A DNA stretch of 64,000 bases from Hermetia illucens (Eukaryota; Arthropoda; Insecta; Diptera; Stratiomyidae). Both the position numbers and the translations under genes were made by a program. Numbering within the stretch: the stretch's first letter is position 1; every line of letters begins with the position of its first letter. Location of the stretch: assembly GCF_905115235.1 (NCBI RefSeq), contig NC_051852.1, positions 124,262,027-124,326,026 on the forward strand. Direction: 5' to 3'. Positions 19,905 to 30,036 of this stretch are shown in pieces. The notes beneath the pieces are model-generated. The model saw only the letters and a list, made by a program, of their open reading frames with translations. It was not told the DNA's origin and searched no databases.

Positions 19905-22900
19905 AGGTTATGCTGGTCCCAAGTCCAGGTAAAGGAGGATGGTTTGAGGCAACGTATGTACTCTGTACTATCCTCAGTAAAACAAAAATAAAATACTGAG
20001 ATCAGGGAAAAGATAAATAGAGTATAGTTGGAGTTATTCCACTATGTTAAATCCTACCTGATCTCTCTTCGTGACAGGTCCCGCGACAGGCCGGCGAAAA
20101 TGCATACAATGTCGTTGCAAACATGATGATCGGATTGAGTCACAAGCCTCGGAAAAATGCTAAGGCGTCCACCTTAGTCGACGCGGCAGGACGGGCCCCG
20201 GCCCTGTCGAGAAATGGGCAAGGGTTCTTGGTGCATGGACGGCTTCAGAACGTAAGCAAGTTAGTCCGAGCAAAGCAAATTCGTGTCTGCACGCTAAATG
20301 TTGGTACCGTAACTGAAGAGACGGAGGAACTCGCAAGAGCCCTTCCGAAAAGGCGCATTGATATCTGCGCTCTGCAAAAAACCCGATGGTCTGGTGCCAA
20401 AAGCTGCGACATTGAACGCGAACGTGGTAAAAATGGCTATAAACTTATCTATTCTGGTAACCCACACACTCAATATGGTGTTGGCATTGCAACTTCAGAG
20501 GGTTTCCGTGATGCCATTAAAAAAGTCGAACGATTTGATGAAGCTCACCATTATTTCAGCTGATCGCACTATTCACTTCCTCACTGCGTACGACCTGATG
20601 CCGAGAAAGATGCCTTCTGGCAACTTCTAGATCAAAAGACTTGTCACGTGCCTGCTGACGACTATATCATCATTGCCGGCGACCTGAATTGTCATGTGGG
20701 TGAATAGGCAGACGGTAACAGGTGCCATGGGGAAAGACGTTCGGAGCGCGCAATGAGGGTGGTGAGCGTATAATTGATTTTGCAGACATCCATGACCTTG
20801 TACTTATGAATACATGGTTCATCAAACGATTGTCTCATCTTCCTTTATAGTGGGAACAGTAAAACGCAAATCGACTATATTCTCATAAAACGCCGACATT
20901 TACCACCGTCACTGATTGCAAAGTCGTTCCCTATGAGACCATCGCACCTCAACTTCGGCCGTTGATTGCCGTTCTGCGAATTAAGCCACCGATAAAACAG
21001 CGTGAGGAACGCACTCACTCGCGGCGCAGCGAATGGTGGCAATTTGGTGAGAAGAAAGAAGAAATGCTCTCATTCATACGATTGCCGATCATTTCGAATG
21101 TGGAAGAATCATGGAACCAAATGAAAGACACGATCCACACGGCACCAAGCCGGGTAAACGCTACATCAACCGAGATACTTGGCTTTGGAATGATGATGTT
21201 GAAATGAAGGTCTGTGAAAAGAAACGCCTCTACCACAAATTCCTCGACGATAAAACGCCTGCTAATTGGCAAATTTATAAGAATTCCAACCGGGAAGCAA
21301 TGAAAGCGGTCGCTGTCACCCGAGCGAACCGTTACTAAAATCTTTATGATAAACTGGACACTCGGGATGGCCGCAGAGATCTGTATCCACTTGCTAAAAG
21401 CCGTAACGAACGTACACAGGATATCGAACACTTCTGTTGCGTTAATGACAAGAACGGTACTTTGCTTACCAACCAGGGACTCATCTGAAGTGGCAAATTG
21501 GTCACGAAACCTTAACAGGGATATACTGGCACCATGGGAACGGGGATAGCCCCTGGACTCTCATACTTCGGATGAACTCCCGTTGTATGTGAGTACAGCT
21601 CGGTTATTTACGTTTGGCCTCCTCGTGGGAGCTTCATGGGGTTTGTGGTTATGCTCAAGCGAGAAAAGACCTTCGGGTTGGTGGGCGTGGTGTTGCGTTT
21701 CAACACGGATGCCGTAATCCTTAGTTCGGTAGAGATTTAGGTAGGTCTTGAATCCAGCAGTATGAATGCTGAGCCATGCACTTGGTATAGACTGGTATCG
21801 TTGTTGCTTGTCTCAGCGGGGCTCTGATTGTGGTCACAAAATCAATCCGTGTCTTAAGAAGACCGTGGGACTAAGTCGTCCAGACTGGTACTCACGTTAA
21901 ACCCTCAAGGACTTAATTGCCAGCGCAACTGAAGTCAAGGTGGCAATAAAACAAATGAAATCGGGATAAGCCACAGGACCTGACTACATCGCACCTGAGC
22001 GCTGGAAAGCGAAGAGCTGGGACCCAACAATGTGGCTCAGTAAATTCTTTAATCGGGTTATCAGGAAGGAAGAACACCACCTAACTGGCAAGAAAGTACC
22101 AATGTTCCAATATGGAAAAAGAAAGGTAGTCCAGTAGAATGTTCAAATTGCCTTCCGATCCGGTTACTTTCCCGTACCTCGAAGATTTTTTAACGCATTC
22201 TTAACAACCGTATTCGCGAAATCGTTGAAATAACCATGAATCAAACAGGATTTGTCAAAAACTGCGGAACTACTGGCGCAATACATGCTGCGCGGTTACT
22301 CATGGAGAAACACCGTGAGAAGCATCACCCTCTTTACATTGCATTTCTGGATTTAGAGCAAGCGTTTGACCGTTTGCCACACGAACTCATCTGATATGCT
22401 CTACGCCAACACTTAGTACCAGAAGAACTCGTGCGCTGGGTTCAACTGCTCTACCACGATCCGAAAAGTAAAGTTCGAAGTATGGCGGGTGTATCAATCC
22501 CGCTTCGCGTCTCTGTTGGTGTTCATCAAGGAAGCGCCATCTCATCACTCCTCTTTGTTCTTGTTATGGAAGCTGTCACGGGATATCCAACGTCCACCGC
22601 CCTATATACTGCTTTATGTAGAAGATGTTTTCCTAGCGTCCAATAGCAAAAATGATCTCGAGCAACTTGACGAAAAATTAAATGATCGCCTCATTCAACA
22701 CGGTCTGTGTGAATGTGAATAAAACTGAGTTTTTGACGACCGATCCTCATGAAACAGGCACAATCACTGGCAGCGGCAGTGACCTGCCCAGAGCTGCATT
22801 ATGAAATTGCTTCACGCATTAACGCAACCTGGATAAAGTGGCGTTCCTGAACTGGTGTTCTTTGTTATCATTGTATCAACGAACGTCTCAAATCTAAAAT

Positions 22901-23245
22901 TTTCCGTAATGTCGTCCGCTGTTTGCGGTAATGAAAATAAAGATTCAAAATGGGGATATCCGCGATCGTTATGGGGTTGCATCGATTGTGGAAAAATTGC
23001 GAGATGGGGAATTTCGATGGTATGATCACGCAATATGTGCTAACGAGAATTCACTTGTCAAGATTGGTTTGAACATCGAAGTCGATGGTAAATGACCATA
23101 AAGCAGGCCGAAACAACGGTGGCTTGATGTCGAGATTTCACCCAGATCAGGCATTCGATAGAGCCAAATGGCGAAACCGATCGTGACGAGCCGGCCCCAC
23201 TTGTGAACTGATGAAACGCTGAAGAAAAAGGAAAAGAAGAATGTT
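19905..23245 (+). mobile_element. RTE-type LINE copy A1, nearly full length, interrupted
   Basis: A leader shared with copy A2 is followed by the ORF. The apurinic endonuclease reads IRVCTLNVGTVTEETEELA, DICALQKTRWSGAK and AGDLNCHVGE. A linker runs to 21473, then a foreign 0.4-kb repeat. The reverse transcriptase resumes at about 21893: IWKKKGSPVECSN, MNQTGFVKNCGTTGAIHAAR, HPLYIAFLDLEQAFDRLPHE and VSVGVHQGSAISSLLFVLVM. The catalytic YADD is VED in LLYVEDVFLASN, so one RT Asp survives in a non-standard context. The C-terminal part includes YGVASIVEKLRDGEFRWYDH. It is broken by stops and frameshifts. RTE clade is inferred from these blocks. Confidence 0.85.
21474..21892 (+). repeat. 0.4-kb dispersed repeat inserted in RTE copy A1
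   Basis: This block interrupts the RTE ORF between the linker and the RT. A diverged second copy lies at 26795-27115: both begin near GGACTCATCTGAA, share GGGATAGCC and TGCCGTA, and end around a CAGTATAAACTAGTA / TGGTATAGACTGGTA segment. No ORF is found. It is possibly a SINE-like or LINE-leader piece. Confidence 0.6.
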
Positions 23246-23399
23246 GTTATTATAGGGGATAGCAACATCAATAACATACGCGGAGCGTCCCGTCTTGTCA
23301 ACTAACAGCACGGCAGGCTTGCTGTTATATGGTGATCAGTCATAACTTGCCAGTCCTAATACATTCTGTAAGCAGAACAATCGAGCACTGCTTACGGCT
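23246..23399. other. Junction after RTE copy A1
   Basis: Short unassigned stretch after the A/G-rich 3' end of the RTE copy. Confidence 0.3.
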
Positions 23400-23650
23400 C
23401 ATATCGGTAAATCGGATATGTTTCCGTACATTTCACCTGCGCCATAACAGTGCAACCAGAAATGAGATGTTCCAACGTCTCTAACGCCGAACCACACATT
23501 CTCCACTGGTCATCTCCACCCGCTCTTTCATTATGATATTTTTATTAGCTCGGGTGGTGATCACACAAACCTGAATGGCATATATAAATCCCTTCCAACT
23601 AATCCACTTGTACGTTGAATTGGATCAGCTCCTTACTATAACAAGTCCAA
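23400..23650 (-). mobile_element. LINE reverse-transcriptase C-terminal zinc-finger-like fragment
   Basis: The minus strand reads DDQWRMCGSALETLEHLISG followed by CTVMAQ, the C-x2-C...H...C module found near the C-terminus of several LINE ORF2 proteins (usual form CRLCGxxxETxxHIISGC). Only this module is legible. Confidence 0.5.
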
Positions 23651-24829
23651 AACCGTCGAGATTCTTCCCCAGATATTGAAATAGATTCCATATTTCCTCT
23701 CTATTAGAATTTTCTCGTATAACCTCATTTTACCCACTTTTCGTTGGGATTATTTCGGGAATCTTTTTATCAAAACATTATCCAATATCCAATATCATGT
23801 CAAGCCCTCATTTAGTTGGCATGATCCCATTTCCTCATGTTTCTCTGTTACTCAAATTCCGAGCCAAAAAACGAAAAATGCAGGTGTTGACTAACCCATT
23901 TTCAATCTAAGTAGTGTATCTACTACTCTAATCATCACAAAAGGTGTGCCATTATCGCAATATGTATCCGCGGAAATTACAAATTGTACACGAAAGATAC
24001 TAAGCTTCAGCTCAAATCACAACACATTACTTTGCTCGACGCATAATTATGAGTGAAGATTGATTGCAGATTAGAAATTCTAATTTCCAGATTATTTGAC
24101 AATTAAGATAACATTGCCGGGAAGATAGTGAAAACGACTTTGCTGTTAATTCCCGCATTTAGCGATGACAAGCGAGAAAATATTCAATCGGAGGAAAAGC
24201 TTCAAATCAATAAAATGATTTTGCCAATTGATTTGGAGAAGAATATTACACACTAAAGAAACGCGTGTAACTACTTAATAGGACGCCCAATTCAGTTCTT
24301 CCAATTTTCAACCAAAAAGGCAGCAATTCGGGTTTACTTTATCATGATGTATCATAAGCTTATCATTTCTGCCTTTGAGGGGAGGGCTCACATGGATTCT
24401 GATAAAGGTATTCAGGAAGAAATCTTCGATTTACCGATATCATGAAATACAATGGCTCACCTGTGAAGGGTAATGAGTTTGTTTGTGAATTGAAGCAGTC
24501 CTAAGTCCGTATTCTCTTGATGACGAACCAGGCCAATTTGGGAGAAACTCTATCTCAATTTCCTTGGTTCATGCACCTCTGGTTTCAGACAAAAATAATT
24601 GTCACAATTCCCTCCTCGCTTGTAACCCAGATATTCCGAAACCGATCTGATTCGTTACGGTTACGACTTCCTCGTTTCCCTAGAGAATGCAAATCATATA
24701 GCCTGATTCAGTCCTTATTGGGCCGAAAAAAGCGTGATTTTGTTTGAGATTTGGGGAATCTTGAATCCGCAATCCAATGGATGACTTGCCAAAACTAGGA
24801 AGTTCTCTCATCAGAATTGTCCACAGATG
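23651..24829. other. AT-rich spacer, no gene seen
   Basis: Long AT-rich stretch with stops in all frames; no repeat family, RNA gene or exon is recognised. Confidence 0.45.
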
Positions 24830-25599
24830 GCAAATAGACCTAAATGTATCAATCGCAATTTCAAATGCAATTTGGGGCAGTACAAAGACGCGCTGAACCG
24901 TCTGGACGGTACGCTCAAGGCCACTCTCCTGTGGGTTCCCGGGCAGAGGAGCATAGAGGCCGGACTCTGCTCTTGGCAGCCCTTCGGTGAATACAGTCGG
25001 TGTTTAGCTAGCGGCTGTCAGGGGCGAAGTCTACTCGCGCTACCTAACAGCCGCGGGCCTTAAATGGCGAAGGCTTACGAGCTGCGCCAAGTCAAGGAGA
25101 ATTTGGCCCGCTTATAATATAGCCCGATCACGAGAGCTCCTGTGGCAGACGCGTGCAAATGCATTCAAGATTACGGCGGTCTGGACGGCGCACTGGCCTA
25201 TAGGGGACCATACCAACAGGCTCGGGATACGCTACAATTCGCATTGCTGAAACTGCAGAAAAGCAAGGGAAACCCTGCAGCACTTTCTATGCGATTGCCC
25301 AGCTCTAGCTAGAGTCAGGCTACAGACACTGGATAAACTATTCTTTGGGGACCTCAGAAAGATTTCTAGCTGCACGGTGGGAAACCTGCTTTCCTTCGTA
25401 AATGCTACGGGCTGGCTCTGAAGATCCGAGCCGGTTGGACTCTGCCTCCCTGCTCTCATAACAGCAGCCACGGTCTTAGGAGTTTGTGGCATCAAAACGA
25501 CGCACCACAGCACTAATTGGGCTCCTCGGAACGGCCACTGACACCTACCTACCCACCGCAGGAAATGCATATTATCCACACGGACTTGCCTTCGACACT
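24830..25599 (+). mobile_element. LINE RNase H and C-terminal fragment
   Basis: The plus strand reads YKDALNRLDGT and ATLLWVPGQRSIEAG (LINE RNase H), then TLQHFLCDCPALARVRLQTL-like coding with LFFGDL and VGNLLSFVNATGWL. The C-terminal block is closely similar to 33440-33700, so both belong to the same RNase-H-bearing LINE group. Stops and indels break it. Confidence 0.65.
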
Positions 25600-26065
25600 G
25601 AATCACAAGATACTTTTGCCAAAATTCCCTAGTCTCAGCGTTCCCTTATCATTTGTAGCATCGGTTGCTACCAATATTTCAAATCGGTCCTGTCGCATCT
25701 CCTTTGATAGCTGCACATTCCATTACTTCTCTCCATCACCTGGCATCCTACAGGGCTCAATTATGGGTCCACTGTTATTTTCACTCTCTACCAACGACTT
25801 TGCCCATCCTCGATGCTTGCCCCAGTGACCTTAAATTATTCCCCGCTATATCATCGCCTGGGGGTAAATTGCTTCACCAGGACCTGGACACTCTGGGTTT
25901 GCTAGTGCTCCGCTAATCGTTTAGCACTAAACGTCACTCTATATGCTACTCGATCAACTGCTCACTCATGAAATCATTTAAGACTTCGGGGTCATTTTCG
26001 ACAATAAGCTCCGCTTCAGCACCTACTGCCGCGAGATAGCTTTACTGACAAAAGCTAATGTGGGT
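25600..26065 (+). mobile_element. Jockey-like LINE reverse-transcriptase fragment
   Basis: The plus strand reads PGILQGSIMGPLLFSLSTND, the RT block normally GVPQGSxLGPLLFxLFIND, then FAHPRC, DLKLFPAISSP and HQDLDTLGLL. This is a short piece of the palm and thumb of a jockey-type RT; both ends are missing. Confidence 0.65.
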
Positions 26066-26794
26066 TTGCCTGATTGAAAGGCTCAAAAAGCCATTCTGGG
26101 GGACAGCAGTGCGTTCTTGTATGTCATAATGTTCACGTAATAATATTATCAACTGTAAACGAAACAACGGCAGCGGTTCTCAGTACGATTAAATCTGTCC
26201 TATCGGAGGTTCCAGATTCTGTTTCCCACGGTGGGTTTTTCATAGAACTCAACATAGTTCCCCCGAACACTTCGATAATAAGGCCGATGAAATTGTTGCC
26301 CATTCTTGACCGCAAAGAAAAGTTAGTAAATATTCGGTATGAGTACCGAACAAAGTAACGAGAGTCATTCAGTCACTCAGTTGCGACTGCTTACTTTTGT
26401 TTTGCGAACGGAGCTTATTATTTTCTGTGTTCTCAGTTCTTGGAGCAATAGCAAAAGGACAAGTCGATGGTGCCGTTGGAGGCTTTAGGTGGAGACGACA
26501 TAAATTGGAAGACAGGCCGGGAAAATCGCAATGATCCCTTCGTTTAGCTTCAGAAGAAAGCTCCTTCCAAAACTTCAAGTAGCGTTGAGGAGTTTTACTA
26601 TTAGCCATTGTTATACTACCATTGTATACAGAACAATCAAATTAAGAAGTTTATAAGTCTTTGCCTTCATGCACATTTTCCCACCAGAGTTCGCTTTTTA
26701 TAACAGTCATAGGTTGAGAACCTCGCTTACACTTAACGCCGTTTGCAGTCGTGATACAGTGGGAAAATGTCCCAAGTCTTCGGGGGATCAGACC
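26066..26794. other. Spacer with two small unassigned ORFs
   Basis: An ORF at 26074-26358 (plus) and one at 26369-26608 (minus; starts MANSKTPQRYLKFWKELSSE, basic C-terminus NKLRSQNKSKQSQ) have protein-like composition but no motif that I recognise. The minus ORF could be the N-terminus of a mobile-element ORF1. Confidence 0.3.
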
Positions 26795-27115
26795 CAAATC
26801 GGCACGGGGACTCATCTGAAATGGCTTTGTCCACGAAGCCTCAACAGAGGTTACCTGCTGCCACGAGGACTGGGATAGCCATCCGAGTTCATTTATCTCA
26901 ATGGAATTCCTTTGACATATATTTTCGATGTGGCTTTTGCCATCAGTCGCGGGTAAAGTTCATTGTGGGGTGAAGCGTGTAGTTGCGCTGCATAACCCGG
27001 ATGCCGTACTTCTCAATTCGGTAGAGGCTTTAAGTAGTTCTTGTATCCACCAAAATGAATACTTACCTTGCACTCAGTATAAACTAGTACTATGCCGCTT
27101 GCGGCAACCACAGAA
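26795..27115 (+). repeat. Second copy of the 0.4-kb dispersed repeat
   Basis: Diverged copy of the block inserted at 21474-21892, in the same orientation and with the same order of shared segments. Confidence 0.55.
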
Positions 27116-27589
27116 CCAGACAGCTCCCCGCCCCCTTTTAACTCAGATACTTACCCATTTGGATTGAAATTCGACTAAAAGGCAAAATTGGTAGCATTAC
27201 CCAGAGAACGACTGAAGTGTCCAAAAGAGATTCCCCTCCACTTTCCAGAACCTGGATGCTTCAGTAGAGCTGCACTTAGTGTCCAAAAAAGATCCCTCCA
27301 TAATCCAGTTCCAGAGACTGGCTGGAATGCGCGATCAACTTCGCTAATTACATTTAAGTTTTGAGAAAGCTCTGGATGAGACTACCTTAAGCTGGCTCCA
27401 GTTTTCAGCCTGAGCAATAACTCCTATCCGCCTCTACGTTCCGTAGTCATACCGGCTGTCTCACATTGCCTTGCAAATTGTCGACGCCTTAACTCACCCG
27501 TATTAAATTTTGGTGTCTGACACTCACACCGGGGGTACCATCAGATTCCTCCTCCTCCTTTTGTAGCCGACACCAAATCTCACATTAAC
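27116..27589. other. Unassigned spacer
   Basis: No gene or repeat family recognised. A near-duplicate phrase (GTCCAAAARAGATYCC) occurs at about 27219 and 27281, suggesting a small local duplication. Confidence 0.35.
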
Positions 27590-27850
27590 GACAACAATTC
27601 CTAAATCTAATGTTCATAATTATACGGTTGTTCTGATGTTCGTTGACTGTCAGTCGAAACCCAACTAACCCCGTGGCAGACCCCGTGCTCCATCAGTATG
27701 CTGCCGGTGCCTAGGCGGTGAAATTGATATACAAATCGTTCATCGTTGTTTCTACGATCTCCAAAAACATACCTTCCCAGCACATGCTTATCCAAGCTCA
27801 TCATATTCAGATCACCCATGAGGGAGATAATGTCACCTTTAGGAAGCCCC
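27590..27850 (-). mobile_element. LINE endonuclease fragment
   Basis: The minus strand reads MGDLNMMSLDKHVLGRYVFG, NDERFVYQFHRLGTGSILME and CHGVSWVSTD. This is the GDLNxxxG...NGERF...GTIFPHK...TWxSPD order of LINE apurinic endonucleases. It is an isolated fragment. Confidence 0.6.
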
Positions 27851-28179
27851 TTCTCAACTGCGTGTAGTTGTCAATAGAAGGGCTGAGTAGAAAATAGGTT
27901 CATCCAACCGACGAGGGTCTATTTACCTACTGGTCTGTTTGTGCCAGATCCGCTTTAGAGGAAGCTGAACCGAAGCAATGGCCCAGGGACTGCTCCGCCT
28001 GCTGGTCAAAAGGCATTAATATGACCCAAGGCAAGGTGGAACAGGGTATGATGCGTGAGAAAGTTGGATGTTGGTCTCTGGCATGCAGACTCTGAATACC
28101 CTGGGCGCCTTCAATAGCAAGTAAGACGCTTTTCGCTCTGGAGAGCCAGACTGGATATTTTCCCCGGGCTACTGGCGGT
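27851..28179 (+). mobile_element. LINE 5' leader shared with 43840-44110
   Basis: Non-coding sequence similar in order to 43840-44110 (shared phrases around TCATCCAAC, CTACTGGTC, GACTCTGAATACC and GGGCTACTGG/GGACTACTCG). It is read here as the leader of the RNase-H-bearing LINE that follows. Confidence 0.45.
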
Positions 28180-30036
28180 ACCAGTATATGGGCTCAACCT
28201 TTATGGAACGGAAGACGAGCTACTTTCATCCAGCCAGGAAACAGTAGCCCTCGAAGGCAGTGTAGACGTTGCCAGCACAGCTGCGCTGGAACCAAGAGCA
28301 AAACGGCGGACGCACTAGCAGTTTCCAGGCTAAAAATCAATGTCGTCGAAGTGGTCACTCTTTCCCGGAAACAGTGGACGCTGGAGATCCCCGAGCGAAA
28401 CTGCCTTCTTCTAGCGCAATCTACCTCAAGATGGATTCGAACCACAACACAAGATGACCAGGTTGTACAAGGGCTCGTACGACAAATAACCTCTGCAAAT
28501 AGCAAAGTAGTAACGGCCGGTCAATACACATACTCTCGTCTGGAGCAGGTGGATAGTAATTCCGTCTCAATCTCCTGCCTTGATTTCTCCAAAATTGACC
28601 CATAAATCTGGAGAATGTGTCATATGACGTGATTCCCAGGAAACCGGTGGCATGCATCTGGAACGAAAAAGTGTTCCACTCCGCGAAAAAGGTTGACGGC
28701 CTACATTCAGTCGACGGTGCCAAAGAGCTGTCGGAGGAGATAGACTAAACATCCCACTATACAACACTATCATGGTGCACGTAACGCAAATAAACCTACA
28801 GCACTCGAAGGACGCCTCAGTTAATCTACTGGACTTCGTCCATAAGAACCAAGTACGTTCTCCAAAGTAACTAGTATAATTTATCATACAGCACAAGGGA
28901 CATCGATCATGACAGACCTAGTATACGCACCCTAGGTAAAGAGCTTGCACGCCTTTCTATGGTCGGATCTGAGTTTCAACGACCTAACCTTGATCAAACT
29001 GGAGTAGATGGGAGCAGGGAATGTACATATCTCTTTGGCTTACATTGCTCACGACGAATCAGCTACACCAAAACAACTAGAAGACCAGCAGGATCAACTG
29101 AAAGAAGTTTCGTCAAGCTTTCAAGAACACTTTCTCCGGAGGACACAGTGGTAGCAATCGTATGACAGACGAATCAAAGTCTAGGGTCGGGGTTCTACAA
29201 AAAACATAGTCACCCATCAAGACTGCCTAGAAATTACAGAATATTAAAAGTACCAGCAAATCTGTTGAACTCAGTAAGATTTCGGCCAAGGAACATAGGA
29301 GCCCATCCTTTGTTAACAAGTCCGAAAGTTTCAAGACAGAATTATCTGGTGAGACCCTGGAGTTGCTAATCCGCACGTGCTTCCCTGCCAGCCAGGGAGA
29401 ATGTGAGTCAGAACCTTGTTTGGACTGTCCGCAGTCGAGAATAAAATCAGCTGGCCAATAAACAGCTTCCCCAGATATAAATCTTCGTGCCTAGATGGTA
29501 TAATACGTTTCATACTCCAGAAATAGCAAAAACAGCTGTACCGTGGCTTGTAAAGATTTACCACAGCTGGATTTCTTTTGGATACGTGCCACGCTCCTGG
29601 TGACCGGCGTATGATTTTCATATCGAAAGTGGCCAAGCGAAGTCACAAGTCCACCAAGGACTTCTTGGCAAATAAATCTCGACTTTTTTCGTGATGAAGA
29701 CCCTAGAGCGCGTCCGAAACATCATGGAGGGAACACTCTTCCCAAATCTCAGCACACCTTCCTCAAAGGCAAATTTTGCAACACTAAAGGCAAAGTAGCC
29801 TTGCTGCCTTCCTGGAAGCTCAACCAAATTTTGGATGGTTTGCATGCTAAGAACCAGGATAATATAATACAATCTGATCTGGAAGATAGCCTCTTGACTA
29901 GACTGTGACCAAAGGCACAGCCCAGGGTTGCGCCATCTCTCCGGCCCTCTGGTCTATAGCCATGGATGAATATGCATGACAGGGTGAAGGTGATGGCGTA
30001 TTCTGACGGGGGATATTTTCTCCCAGTATGAGTGAA
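28180..30036 (+). mobile_element. RNase-H-type LINE, 5' part (host of an inserted RTE)
   Basis: ORF1-like sequence at 28200-28600 is followed at 28770-28870 by the start of an apurinic endonuclease (VTQINLQHSKDASVNLLDFV-like). RT sequence at 29600-30036 includes VTKGTAQGCAISPALWSIAM, matching the VPQGxxxSPxLW block, and VMAYSDGG at the YADD position. At 30037 the frame is cut by a family B RTE and resumes at 32991. The copy is frameshifted. It probably belongs to the I/Loa-like group because its other half carries RNase-H-group C-terminal sequence. Confidence 0.65.

Noticed and set aside
26369-26608. Minus-strand 79-codon ORF as a host gene
   Set aside because: Basic, Gln/Ser-rich and adjacent to LINE debris; no promoter or splice support, so only noted in the spacer entry.
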